Made by a program: the position numbers and the translations under genes | Notes under the pieces: model-generated | What the model was told of the DNA's origin: nothing | Databases searched by the model: none | The model's input: only the letters and a program-made list of their open reading frames with translations | Part shown: piece after piece, positions 33,387-44,764 of the stretch | Layout of the letters: each line of letters opens with the position of its first letter | Position numbering within the stretch: position 1 is the stretch's first letter | Source of the DNA: Venturia oleaginea | Lineage: Eukaryota > Ascomycota > Dothideomycetes > Venturiales > Venturiaceae | Direction of reading: 5' to 3' | NCBI GenBank assembly: GCA_013176395.1 | Contig: JABMLP010000018.1 | Span: forward strand, 992,001 to 1,056,000 | Length of the DNA stretch: 64,000 nt

Positions 33387-36300
33387 ATGACGAGCACCGC
33401 TCAGCCTAATTCTGTCACCGTGCCGTCCGCCAACTCGCAGTCCGCTGCCCAAGGATCTCAGCGCCCAGCTTCCTACGCAAACGCGACAAAGGCAAAGCCT
33501 TCGCCACCCTCCAACGGCCCTCTGGTGGTCGGAGGTCTGGAGACGAGTCGGCATGCTCCTCACAACAGCACTGCTTCGCCGGTGAACGGCAGACCCGCCG
33601 CTCCTCCAGCTGTCCCTTCAGCCGCGCAGGCCCCAGCTATTGTCAGCAGCGCAAGCATCGCAAACGGAACACCGACCCAAGGCGACCACATCCGAAAGCC
33701 ATCGGTCACAATCAGTGCAGGTGCTCAGAGCGGATACTTGCAAAACGGTGTATCCTCAGGCCCAGCAGTTCGACCGCCTATAAACTTTGGCCAGATCAAC
33801 GGCTCTCCATCTCCAAGCATGGCGAACACTACGCCTCAGACAAACCAGAATTCACTATCTGCCGCCTACACACAACCTGACCGTTCGCCATCTCCCATCC
33901 CGCAGCCACACACGGCCAGTGGCGGAGGGCTTCCGTCAACACTCGCCGCTTCCGGAAGTGTTAGCTTCGGGCAACTTCAAGGCTCTGACCAGACAGTAAG
34001 TGCCGCTGATATTGGTGCCGTCATCCATAACACCCCCACTAACACAATGTTAAAGTTGCGCCCACAAGGCCCCGGCCAACACATGCCGCAACAACAGCAA
34101 GCTCAACACCTGCGCCGCGAGTCTTCTCAGTCCGCGCACAGCGACATTAGCAGCAGGAACTTTATTCCTGCAAATCAACGAACACCATCTGGAAGAGGAC
34201 CTTCATTCCCACCGCAACCACAATTTCAAGGTCAAGCTGTGCCATACTCACCAAACAACAGAGCTGTAATGCCAAACCACCAAATTCAGCGTCAAGGTTC
34301 AAACACTTACGGTCAACGTACTAATTTGAACCCCGGACAGTCCCCATTTCAGGCACGAGCGAGTCCTGCAATGCAGCATGCTCAGCCACAAATGATGGGT
34401 GGCCCAATGCCTCAGCAGTACGGATACCATCCACAATATATGCACCCACAACAAGTAAATACCCCCTTTCCTTCCATGCGCCAAAACTCAGCTTCAGACC
34501 CGACAAATTCGTCAACTGATCAGCTGAATGGCAAACGACCCGATTCTATTTTCACCACCGAAACCGTTATGATCGGTGGTCTGCCACAGTCACGATGGGC
34601 TCATCCATCAGATGCATCCGTTTGGGACATGCCCAGCCGGACGCATTCTGTTGATGAGCCTGTTGCGAGAGCAGACGGTATAGTCAAACCCCAAGCGCAT
34701 GTTCTAACAAATAATCAGCACCCAGGAATGTATATGGGTCACGAATTTTCACAGCAGCAGTATGGCCCTTACCCCAGCCATTTCATGCCACAGCAGCAGC
34801 AGCAAGGCATGTATCCTGGTGCGCCACCTAGCCCGCTGCCATTCTACCCAAACACCTTGCCACGTCCTCCTTACCAGCAGCCTGGAGCTCAGACACCCAT
34901 GTCACGAACCTCCTCCCATGGTCCTCTCGATCGGCCATCCTCTGCCCACCCTGGCACTCCATCACAAGCCCCAATCACACCTGTGCCGGGTTCCCATAGC
35001 CCAGCACATTCCCAGTCATCGTTTGTACCGCCGAAGCGTAGCGCGGCCATCAAGATCGTGCGACCAGATGACGGTCGTGAGGTCGTCGTCAACAAGAAAG
35101 AGGCACCCGCCAAGCCTTCACCGGCAGCTTCACAAGGACCTGTCATTGTTTCTTCCGGTGCTGGTGTGCCCTCATCGTCGACTCCACCTCCACGTGCTCA
35201 GTCTTCCACCCCACAACATGCACGAGCTGCATCGCAGCAAGTGCAGACCGCCGAAGAGAAGAAGGCCGCTTTCCAGGAACAAGTCAAGAAGAACCTCGAG
35301 GCTAAGAATGAAGCCGAGAAAGCTGAGGAGGCGAAGAAGGAGGCAGAGAAGGCGCAGAAGGAGAAGGACGCTGCAGAGGTCAAGGTTAAAGAAGAAGAGG
35401 CCGCTGCAAAGGCCAAAGAAGATGCAGCGAAGGAGAAGGAAGCCGCCGAAGCCAAGGCAGCTGGTCCTTCTGCCGAAGAGGAAGCCACGCGCAAGAAGAA
35501 GGAAGAGGATGACGAAATGGAGCGCATGATCGCTGAGATGGAGGCGGCCGACGCTGCAGAAGAGGCGAGACAGAAGGCTTTCGAGGAAAAGAAAGCTGCT
35601 GAAAATGCCGCCAAAGCAGCAGTTGTTAAAGCCAATGCTGATGACGAACTCAAGCGTCTCGAGCGTGAAGCTGAAGCCCGCGAAGAGGCCAAGGCCAAGG
35701 GTGGGGATACAGCCGACACTGACTTGTTCGCCCAACTGAAGAAGAACACCCAGTTTGGTCCCTCTGCGGGAGCCACCGAGTCTGGCACATCTACACCTCG
35801 CTCAGGATCTCCTGCACCTCCAGTCCAGCCGATCGTAGCCCCCAAACCGTCGACATTAAAGCCCACTCGACCCGCCGCACTCAAGCTCGAGACAACCAAG
35901 CCCGTCGAGCCTGCTCAGCCTACTGCGGGCATGCAGTCTTTGAAGTCTGCTCGCTTCCTCGAGATTAAGAACGAGTCTGTCAAATATCCAGAGGGTATCC
36001 AGTCTCCAAACCCAGCCATCAACCAGTCTGCTCGCTCACAAGGCCGCCGATATGACAAGAGCTTCCTGTTGCAGTTTCAGCCGGTCTTCAAGGAGAAGCC
36101 TTCCATTGACTGGGACAAGGTCGTCAAGGACACTGTTGGAGATTCTTCAGCTTCGGCTGGACCTGGATCCGCCCGTACGCCATCAATGGGTGGCCGCTCA
36201 ATGTCCAATCGACCTGGAGTGATGGGCGCCCCAATGGGTCAATTTGCTGGATCTAATCCCCGCACTCTACCTCCAGGAACCACTTCAGAGCAGCGCTACC

Positions 36301-37972
36301 AAGCAGCCATGGGTGGTGCTCCCCGTGCTGGAGCTGGTGCAATTCCAGCCTTTGGCGCCTTCCAGGGTGGTCGCGGAGGATTCCCAATGGGCGGCTCAAC
36401 TAGCATGGCTCGTACCCCTTCATCTCAGTCTATGTCTGGACAGGGCATGAACTCACCTCGCAATGCCAGCCAGCGTGGCAAGGGCAGTCGTCGTGGTAAC
36501 AACCCGGCACAAGAGAACGAGCTGCGCAAGAAGATGCCTCTCACTGCCAACTTGGACATTGCTCCTCTGGAAGTCTCGAAGACAGGTTGGAAGCCTGCCA
36601 GCATTGTTGCTCCCCAGCAGTCGCAGCCATTACCTGGTGGACACATGGCCCCCGACATGGTCCAGCGAAAGGTCAAGGCCAATTTGAACAAGATGACTCC
36701 GGAGAAGTTCGAAAAGATCTCCGGCGATATTCTGGCAATCTCGTCCCAGTCCAAGGACGAACCCGACGGACGTACCCTCCGTCAAGTCATTCAACTCACC
36801 TTCGAGAAGGCCTGCGACGAAGCTCATTGGGCCAGCATGTACGCCAAGTTCTGCAAGCGCATGCTGGAGACGATGTCTTCAGAGATCCGCGATGAGAACG
36901 TTCGTGACAAGAACGGTGCCCCAGTTGTCGGTGGCGCTTTGTTCCGAAAGTACTTGCTCAACCGCTGCCAGGAAGAGTTCGAGCGCGGTTGGGAGGTCAA
37001 CTTGCCCGCCAAGCCAGAGGGTGAAACTGAAGAAGCCGCCATGCTTTCAGACGACTACTACATTGCCGCTGCTGCAAAGCGAAAGGGTCTTGGTCTCATT
37101 CAGTTCATTGGTGAACTCTACAAGCTAAACATGTTGACTCTCCGCATCATGCACGAGTGTGTCTTGAAACTGCTCAACTTTCAGGGCATGCCAGATGAGA
37201 CTGCGGTCGAGAGTTTGGTTAAGCTGCTCAAGACCATCGGTGCGACCTTGGACGATGAACCAAAGGGTCGCCAAATGGTTGATCAATACATGGAGCGCAT
37301 CAGCAGTGTTCGGGATATGGAGGGTCTCCCCAGCCGTGTCTACTACATGTTGTTGGACATTACTGATCTCCGCAAGAAGGGCTGGGAGTCAAAGGACAAC
37401 AACAAGGGCCCCAAGACTATCCAGGAGATTCACGTTGAGGCTCAGAAGGCCGCACAAGCCGCCGACAGTGCACGCAACAGCGCACCTCGCGGTGGTCCAG
37501 GACGACCACAGATGGGACGTGGCGATGCCCGTGCCGTCTCGTACGGCATGCCTCCACCACAAGATTATCAGCGCAACACCGTCGGTATGGACGATCTCAA
37601 GAAGCTTGCCCGCGGTGCCAGCAACCGCAGCAGCGGTCCCGGCTCGCTCGGTCCTTCCTCGTTGCTCGGCTCTCGAAGCAGCAGCGGTCGTCGTGGTCTT
37701 GGCCCAATGTCAGGTCGTGGTGATGATTCCGGTGCTAGCTCTCGTACTGGAACGCCTCCGGTTAAGGAGAAGCCAACTTCAAGCATGAATGCATACGAGT
37801 AAGTCCATACTTCACACATTTTTGAACGCACACCTACTAACATGGGCACAGTGCGCTCATGACTCTTGATACGTCAGGAGATAACCCAGATGATGTTGCT
37901 TCCCCACCTTCAACCTCGCCCGAGGCCAACAAAGCTCAACCAGCCAAGACCGAATCCGAAGACAAAGCTTGA
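33387..37972 (+). CDS. TIF4631: Eukaryotic translation initiation factor 4G
   Basis: Two exons (33387-37798, 37852-37972) encode about 1,510 residues. The first ATG in frame (33387) gives MTSTAQPNSVTVPSANSQ; the frame is open further upstream but has no ATG. The N-terminal half is low-complexity (P, Q, S, N) with glutamine runs, then a highly charged E/K/A helix (about residues 610-780). The eIF4E-binding motif YDKSFLLQF (YxxxxL-hydrophobic) is near residue 888. The MIF4G domain, which binds eIF4A, covers about 1090-1330 (VQRKVKANLNKMTPEKFEKI, AHWASMYAKFCKRM, LRIMHECVLKLL). An RS/RG-rich tail follows and the last exon ends KTESEDKA. eIF4G is the cap-binding complex scaffold. No MA3 domain is present, as in yeast. 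Confidence 0.95.
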
Positions 37973-39354
37973 AGAGGCCTCTGAGCTAAGCAAGCCTTTA
38001 TTTCACGACACGACGGTATTTCCTTGTTGCATAACCATGCATCACCATACCAGTATAGAGCGGGCCAGGGATTTCATCATTGCATAGCATTTGCCGCAGG
38101 AGAGCGATGTACCAACTCCTGGTTCCTTGCTTTGCATGCGCTTCTTCACCTGTCTAAGTAGTATGAAAAGTTCATTTGGGATTGCGGGAAAGGGGCTCAT
38201 CAAAAAATTGCGGCAGCTGCAGTCAAGTTATCTTATTATTTCTCCTCTGATACCGCGCATGGGTGCTCGACACGGCGTTAGTTTTCCTGCCTTTTTCTAT
38301 TAGACCATTCCACCTATCCTCAGGGGATTGTATGATTGTGTCAAGTGTCCCTTGATGACACGGTCATCAGGAATTGGACACCATTCCTCTTCTTCTTCGA
38401 TTCAGACACTTGTATGTATTTTATCGTCTCTTTTCAGGGAACTTTGGGCCTCTTCTATTCTGCTATCCGGGGTTGCGGGTATTTACCCCGAAGTGGATCG
38501 AACGAGCGGGAATGTGGGCGCGTGGGGAGGAGAACGTTTGCCGGGATTGGGAAGGCAAAATATCGAGTTAGGCAACGTTGCGAGTTGATAGGGATGGTGG
38601 TGCTCGGTGGATGGCTGCGAGTGATGTAGACTGTACTTATGGCTTTTAATGCTAAAGGGTGCCTGATTTCTAAGGATAATTGCTTGCGAAAGTGGGTTCT
38701 TTCTCTCTTCATACCGAATTCAATGCTATCTTTGTCTTTCATCTCCACGCTTTTTCCATGTGAATGCGAACCTCGAATACATTGACTGCGTCCTTGTCAA
38801 CGAACTACGCTATGCCTGGTTTCCCTGATTATAGCCCGTCGGTGAGTGCCTAAATTTGCTCCACGGTTTGTCGGCATTTCCTGCAATCTATCAAGTCTGC
38901 CTGAATAGAGGAGCCAATAATAATTATCCGCAGCCCTCTTACGTCTCGAACCCTTGCATCAATGACGAATATCGGGGCGATCTTCAGCCTTACCCTCAGC
39001 CACATGGTTCCTTTGGAAACCTGGCACCAACCTCGAAAAAAACTTGGAAGCTGGCGCTGGCGCACGCCCACAAGCTTTTGAATGCCTTGAAACCTGGCAG
39101 TTCATTGGCTTGAGATCCCGGGAAGTTTGTCTGGGATGGCGAGGGAGATATGGTCGCTGTGTGGTATGTGCTGGGGTTCTGTTGGATACGTCAGGCGTTG
39201 ATGTCATGTTTGTGGGTTTGGGAGGGTGGGTATATATACTGCCTTCTTTTGCAGTAGGTGATGGGGCGCATCAGGCTTTCAATCATATCATCTTAATCGA
39301 TTTCAACAAGAACAGATCACTCGTCAATTTTTCTAATTCCAAATCTACGTCAAT
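37973..39354. other. Intergenic, 3' flank of eIF4G
   Basis: About 1.4 kb without a supported gene. TATATATA at about 39228-39236 lies roughly 120 bp upstream of the small LEA-like gene and may be its TATA box. Confidence 0.5.
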
Positions 39355-39735
39355 ATGTCTGGTAGGTTGATAAAGCTCGGTTGATTGGATGGAATGTGAC
39401 TGATGAACTGCAGGACTTCTCGGAGGCGTAACTGACACCGTCAACGAGGTTGGAAAGACCGCTACTGAGACTACTGGTGGTGTTACTGTAGGATTCTCTC
39501 CTCTCTTGCTTCAGCTCTTCACTCATCACAATTCTCTCCTTTCTGTCTCATTTCACTCTACATTTCTTCGTGATTTTGATGCTGATGATGTGGATAGGAT
39601 ACCGCTGGGAAAACTGTTGGCGGCGCCACGGATAAAGTCGGCAAGACCACGAAGGGGGCGACTGATACTGTTGGACAGACGACCGGTGGGTTGACTGGTG
39701 GGAAGAAGGAGGGTGGTGGGGGTTTGTTGGGTTAG
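39355..39735 (+). CDS. Small LEA-like repeat protein
   Basis: Three exons (39355-39361, 39414-39487, 39598-39735) encode 72 residues; the first exon is only 7 nt (ATG TCT G). The joined protein starts MSGLLGGVTDTVNEVGKTA and is built of imperfect 11-residue-like blocks of the type T-D-T-[AV]-G-[KQ]-T-[TV] with G, K and T, ending KKEGGGGLLG. Composition and periodicity resemble small hydrophilic late-embryogenesis-abundant or stress-protein repeats, predicted to form an amphipathic helix only under dehydration or at membranes. Donors are GTAGGT and GTAGGA; acceptors are GCAG and ATAG. A TATA-like element lies about 120 bp upstream. It is easily missed because no single exon gives a 60-codon ORF. 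Confidence 0.75.
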
Positions 39736-40294
39736 ATTGATATCGACTTTGATTGGGACGGATGAAGTCAAGAAATCTTTGGTGGATATTGATATGAGCA
39801 TTAAAAATGAATACGAATGCTTACTCTGAGCAAGGGGAATCGCGGTTGGTGAACTTGGCTAAGGAGTATCCTCCCTAGCCAAAAATATCCTCTAAGAATA
39901 ATGTTTGTATTGAACTAGTATTATAATTACATTATAGTAACAGTATAATATCCACAACGATGAAATATCCACAGCGATGAGTGAACAGATCAAGATTAGA
40001 TCAACTGACCCTTGAGATTCGCTATCAAATATATGATGATAGTGTAATATTTTGCTAGTTGTGTTAAGGAAGATGATTTCATTTTCCCAACTTGTTTGGA
40101 AGGCGGGTAAGCCACGCTCGCCCTTTTTCGAACGCAACATCAACACGGACAAAGAGTTGTGGGCAATTCAATTGTCTGGTAAGTCTATCTCATTCGAGGA
40201 TTACATCACTCACTAATCCTATAGACTTTGCAACGTTGAATTTCCTCAAAGACCACTTATACGGTTCCACCATTGGTCAAACAACTCGTCTTGC
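39736..40294. other. Intergenic, AT-rich
   Basis: Nothing recognised until intron-like signals at about 40180-40225 (GTAAGT to CTATAG), which may belong to the decayed LPxE-family copy that follows. Confidence 0.4.
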
Positions 40295-40569
40295 GAACAA
40301 AAGGCGGACAACATTCCTCTTTCCCCCCGTGAGCTTCAAAAAGCAATCATGATACAAAGCTAGGATCCTCGGACCGACCGTGTATGTTTTTGTCATCATA
40401 GGAATGAAGGTTGTTATGTTACGCGTGACATCGGTGAACGGGCATGTTTACCGCAAGCAGTCCACGGTGCGCTCATAGAGTACCGGAGGACATCAAGTTT
40501 TATCAAACGAAGTGGCTCAGTGAGTACCAGAAAAGGGTTGATTTCTGGAACGAATTTACGAGAAGATAA
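40295..40569 (+). pseudogene. Decayed copy of the LPxE[LI]RQ family
   Basis: The stretch begins RRTTFLFPP and, after one missing base in a C run, PRELQKAIMIQS, aligning with TTFLTLPREL..KIIIYS in the copy at 41.1 kb. Further on, HRVPEDIKFYQTKW (about 40470-40512) aligns with HRLVEDIEYAQSVW, followed by a tail ending NEFTRR and TAA at 40567-40569. At least two frame changes and a stop separate the two parts, so no protein of family length can be made. Confidence 0.6.
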
Positions 40570-41146
40570 ACAAGAAAATGGGTGAAGGGGACAAGGAGGC
40601 TTTTGGTGGAGGGTGTGAGTGGCTGAAATTGTTGGCGAAGGAGGATCGAGGTATGCGAAGTTCGGACGGAGATGGAGAGCTGGAGGTTGGTCAGTCCTAG
40701 AGGTTTTCCATGAGAGATATCTCCAGTTCTTATGACTGAAATCTCGGAAGACAGAAATGGGCTGCTTCGTAAAGATCAATTGAATTTCAAACACACCATT
40801 TATTCGTTCCGGCGCTGTGACAACTGTGTGTTTTCGTATACTTGACTTCCACTTACTTCTTGTGGCCAGGTAATTGCTACAACACCAATTCCGTTAGAGG
40901 TCGAGAATAGACGAGTAGTAAACAAACCTACTCTCCTCTAAGCCACGATGTTTTCAATGTCATTTTTCGGTTGGTTACTTCGTGCTATGATTGCTCATTT
41001 TCCACCGTCATATTCTGCAATTCTCATCACTCTTTTTCCACACAAAATACCAACACCCCGAAAAGAGCCTTATCGGCGTAGCATCGGCTCAGTAAGTCTC
41101 TCACTCACCTGCCAGTATACTTACTAATCCCCAAGTCACCGCAGCA

Positions 41147-41524
41147 ATGTGCACAAACAAGGGCCCGTCGAACACGCCAGAACTCGCCAAAAATTCCACG
41201 ACATTCCTCACCCTCCCACGCGAGCTCTGACAAAAGATCATTATCTACTCGTACGACCGACCATCCCACCCCGGACACGATGTTGAGATGCGTAGATGGA
41301 TGGCAACCCTCGAGCGAGTCGATCACCGTCTAGTAGAGGACATCGAGTATGCTCAGAGTGTGTGGAACAAAGCATTTGGAGAAGCATTTCAAAAGAGCCT
41401 TGGGGCGTGGAAGAGAAAGATTGGTGATAGAATCTGGTATCCCCCACCGCCTTCCGAGATGACAATGTTCCGCTTAGACGGACCGACCGGCAAGATCTTG
41501 ATGTTTAGACAGAGAGAGCTGTGA
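41147..41524 (+). pseudogene. LPxE[LI]RQ-family copy with TGA in the motif
   Basis: The reading frame from ATG 41147 gives MCTNKGPSNTPELAKNSTTF, LTLPREL, then TGA at 41228-41230, then QKIIIYSYDRPSHPG, MATLERVDHRLVEDIEYAQS and a tail to 41524 (125 codons in total). The stop falls exactly where other members have Arg (LRQ), consistent with a CGA to TGA change. A spliceable 53-nt intron (41092-41144, GTAAGT to CGCAG) lies just upstream, so the gene was once transcribed. The rest of the frame is open, indicating a recent loss or a read-through/edited codon. Confidence 0.7.
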
Positions 41525-42234
41525 AGTAGAATAAGTCTAGTGGAAGTAGAATCAGGCACGTGGAAGAGAAAGCCAGGGGATTGCAGCGTGAAAATTTCGA
41601 GGTTAAAGATTCAAAACGTCTAACAGCGTAGGGTCAGCAGGGTAGTGGTCATGAGTTTGGTTTGGAGGAAAGAATCATGAGTGTACATACCATAGACCTT
41701 TTCAATATTGATTGATTGATTGATTGATTGATTTTATCCTACTCGGTTGCAGCCGCTTAATCACGCAGCTATGTCCGGTTAGGAGGACTTCATCAGACAG
41801 CCGACACGTGATAGATTATATAATCCACCGCGCCCCACTTCGCCCCGTTCACTGAAACAAGACCAGCTGTCCCCTCCGTCCTCCCTCTTTTCCCTTAACC
41901 AGTATCTCCAAATGCCCGCTGGCTCTTGTAGATACTGGTTATTCTGCTAGTATATCTGTGCTATGTAGACTCAAGAGGCAATGCCTCGTGTTTCGCTAAC
42001 CTTTTACCTACAGTCTCCCTCTAATGCTCAGCTTTGTCTATCTGTTTCGCCTTATCCCTCAAGGCCAATGGGTTCCCTAAGTATGTTTCTGCTTGTGAAA
42101 GTTGCCTTGCACCAGATTCCTATGCGGCGGTGTATTTGGTTGTGTGATGCTGGAGACAATAGTAACCATCGTAGTCGTGATTTCGCTGCTTGGGTGTGAT
42201 ACTCCGGGTATGCCCGTGGACGAGGCTGTCTGAT
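41525..42234. other. Non-coding, with hairpin and start of repeat-rich DNA
   Basis: Contains an (ATTG)6 run at 41707-41730 and a perfect 12-bp inverted repeat (TAACCAGTATCT at 41896-41907 and AGATACTGGTTA at 41930-41941, 22-nt loop). Base composition changes at about 41,760 and stays different until about 43,200, which suggests an inserted element of unknown type. Confidence 0.5.
41707..41730. repeat. (ATTG)6 microsatellite
   Basis: Six perfect ATTG units. Confidence 0.95.
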
Positions 42235-42940
42235 AGCTGCCGTATTGTATGGCGCCGATCGTGCTATAGACCTGCCGTCTTATAGTCGGAGCCTATCTGC
42301 TGCTAGTCGCTCTCCCTACTTGCTATATCGCGCTCCTACTCTTGCCAATGCCATAACTGGGACGCAACAGTCTGGGGAGAGGCTCAAGGCTACGTCTGCT
42401 GGCTTGTAGGGAGGGGATTTGCCGCCAATAAGCTCCTTCTATACGTCCTTACTGCTTACTGTGTTGCGCACCTACTCTTGCCAATGCCATAACTGGGACG
42501 CAACAGTTTGGGGAGAGGCTCAAGGCTCTGGACATCAGCTTGCAGCAGGACGGTTTGCGGAGACGATAGTAGATGAGGTTCTCTAGCAGCTGCCGTATCG
42601 TGTCGCACCGATTGTGTTGTAGACCTGTCGTCTTATAGTCGGAGCCTATCTGCTGCTAGTCGCTCTCCCTGCTTGCTATATCGCGCACCTACTCTTGCCA
42701 ATGCCATAACTGGGACGCAACAGTCTGGGGAGAGGCTCAAGGCTACGTCTGCTAGCTTACAGGGAGGGAACTTGCCGCCAATAGGCTCCTTCTATGCGTC
42801 CTTACTACTTACTGTGTCGCGCACCTACTCTTGCCAATGCCATAACTGGGAGGCAACAGTTTGGGGAGAGGCTCAAGGCTCTGGGCAACAGCTTGTAGCA
42901 GGACGGTTTGCCAAGACGTTGGGAGAGGTTGTCTAGTCGT
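42235..42940 (+). repeat. 353-bp tandem duplication with nested core
   Basis: Two copies of a 353-bp unit (42235-42587, 42588-42940) lie head to tail and a diverged start of a third follows (GTGCCGATTGT at about 42955). Within each unit a core of roughly 60 bp beginning CGCACCTACTCTTGCCAATG occurs twice, 136 bp apart (starts at 42331, 42467, 42684 and 42820). Translations of the core in one frame (CHNWDATVWGEAQG) look protein-like but every frame is stopped. I do not recognise a parent element. Confidence 0.85.
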
Positions 42941-43671
42941 TGCAGTGGTGTGTGGTGCCGATTGTTGCGCACCGGGCGTCTGGTGTTTGAGTTGTGTTGA
43001 AGGTATTGCCGTTCTAGCAGTGACTCGTCGACTCGGAGCGTTGCAGTGTCATCTGGGGTGATGGACTAGCCGGGAGATAGTGACTAGATGGTTGCTGTTG
43101 TCTTTGGTGGACGCATCGTTCGTGTAGCTTGCTCATGTATTCGTCTGCTTGCTCTGCCGTGGCCGCGACGGCGACTCTAGAGATATCTCATCGACGCTGA
43201 GGGACGCGCGATGGCCTCTAGAGGCCGGAGCGGCCACTGGCAGAGGTGTTTTGATGATCCTTAGATGATACTTCTGTAAATTCCAAAAATTGAGTTCTCG
43301 CTGTGTGTGCTGTTTTTTCAGACCTTTTCAATACCCATACCCTTCGTTTCGTCTTCGTCACCGGACATTCACGTGCCCAGTACACCATTTAATACTACGG
43401 AGGTAGTCAATAACCAAATCCTCGTCCGACGCGGCGCGAACGACCAAAAACATCGCCTCAGCTTAGAGAAGTAAATTCTAGCCCCACACGGTAATGTTGG
43501 AGGAAGTGGCTATTCTCCTTGTTTGTTTGTGTCCCATTTGGGAAATAGCGCTGGGCGCTTATATAGGGACCTTCCGGCCACTCCGTAGCAAGCAAGCTTC
43601 AATCAATACTTTCTACACGTAACCTCAGCCAATTACCAATATATTCAAATCAGCACCCATCGAGATCTACA
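42941..43671. other. Repeat remnant and promoter of the next gene
   Basis: A partial third repeat unit grades into unique sequence. TATATA at 43560-43565 sits 112 bp upstream of the ATG at 43672. Confidence 0.5.
43560..43565 (+). promoter_or_regulatory. TATA box of LPxE-family gene
   Basis: TATATA in the context CGCTTATATAGGGAC, 112 bp upstream of the start codon at 43672. Confidence 0.55.
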
Positions 43672-44004
43672 ATGTCTCTCCAAAATCGTCTACGACCTAT
43701 CAGCTGCCTCCCACTCACGAAACAACGAACAGCAACCTTCCTCTCCCTTCCTAGCGAGCTCCGACAATCGATTCTCATCAGATCCTTCGACGTGGTCCCG
43801 ATAGACGCATTCGCGTGGTTCTGTGCCAATGGAACAGGAATGCCATGCGACCACGAAGCGCGCTTGGAAGCTTGGATTGCGGTTTCGCAAGACATCGATG
43901 TCACTCTTCTTGAAGATGTTGAAAATGCTGCTAAGAAGTTGTGGAACGAGCACCAGATGAGAATGCAGCAGTTTGGCGAGAGATTGTTTCGAGGTGATGA
44001 CTAG
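43672..44004 (+). CDS. LPxE[LI]RQ-family short protein
   Basis: An uninterrupted 110-residue protein. It starts MSLQNRLRPISCLPLTKQRT and contains the family motif FLSLPSELRQSILIRSFD (residues 23-40), a variable loop with two Cys, then LEAWIAVSQDIDVTLLEDVE and AAKKLWNEHQM. No signal peptide or membrane segment. The LPxELR part resembles the start of an F-box-like helix, but the protein is too short for a full F-box plus substrate domain. It is one of seven related copies (intact, interrupted or decayed) between 40.3 and 51.7 kb. A TATA box lies upstream. Function unknown; the family seems to be expanding and decaying locally. Confidence 0.7.
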   Translation: MSLQNRLRPISCLPLTKQRTATFLSLPSELRQSILIRSFDVVPIDAFAWFCANGTGMPCDHEARLEAWIAVSQDIDVTLLEDVENAAKKLWNEHQMRMQQFGERLFRGDD

Positions 44005-44764
44005 ACGAAGCCTGCGGTGGGTCGAGCTGAGAGGGAGAACTCGAATCTTTGGTGAGCGGGATAAGGCAAAAGTTGAGTTGGCCAACGCATTTACGGAGAT
44101 ATACGTCTAGTGATATATCATGTCAACGCTCACATTCACTCAGTGTCTAAGATAGTTGAGATTCAACAATGGAAATTGTATGTACCACTTATATGAATTC
44201 ATGTCGTGTGGTTGCAAAGTGCCAGGGCTTCATCTTGGTCAGTAGCTTTCGTAGTGACCTTTTAAGGCCCCATTAACTCAAAACACTAACAACATCCAAA
44301 GTCATTGGTATTCTGGAGATCTATACATTTAGAGGTACTAGAAATATACAGCACAATCAGCGAATAGATGTCCTGAGGGTTGTTCAGTATATATGTGCAA
44401 TTAGCCTAAAATTCTCTCAGCCGTGGGTTAAAAATACCTTATAGTGGCGCAGTGGCGAACAGACGTCCTAAGGCGGGGTTGCACAAGGTACCGTAGTAGA
44501 AGATTTTGGGTGCTGTGTTGTAATAAACACAACGCCCGGCTTCTTTTTGTTTACCTAGTATATATGCTCAGCGTTCAACCCCCCGGGTCAGTGACCTCTC
44601 TTTTTTGCCTCAGTTTTGGTCACCTAGGAATTCAGCTCTAATCCTCTACTTCTTATCAAGGCTCAGTGACCGTTTCTGCGTGCAATTGACATCAACACCA
44701 CTACCAACATTAAGGCAGAGATGGTGCAAGTCATGGCCCTCACTCCCACTTCACCAGATCATAA
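44005..44764. other. Intergenic
   Basis: No gene supported. A short direct repeat (GCGAATAGATGTCCT / GCGAACAGACGTCCT) occurs about 95 bp apart near 44360 and 44455. Confidence 0.4.

Noticed and set aside
34762..35529. 255-codon plus-strand ORF in another frame of eIF4G
   Set aside because: Arg/Pro-rich frame-shifted reading of eIF4G with no independent evidence.
35172..35899. Long minus-strand ORFs (187 and 233 codons)
   Set aside because: They are shadows of the E/K/A-rich and Ser-rich segments of eIF4G; composition is dominated by Leu/Phe or Ser/Ala as expected from such shadows.
38328..38629. Overlapping short plus-strand ORFs after eIF4G
   Set aside because: All three frames are open by chance over a short distance; no family signal.
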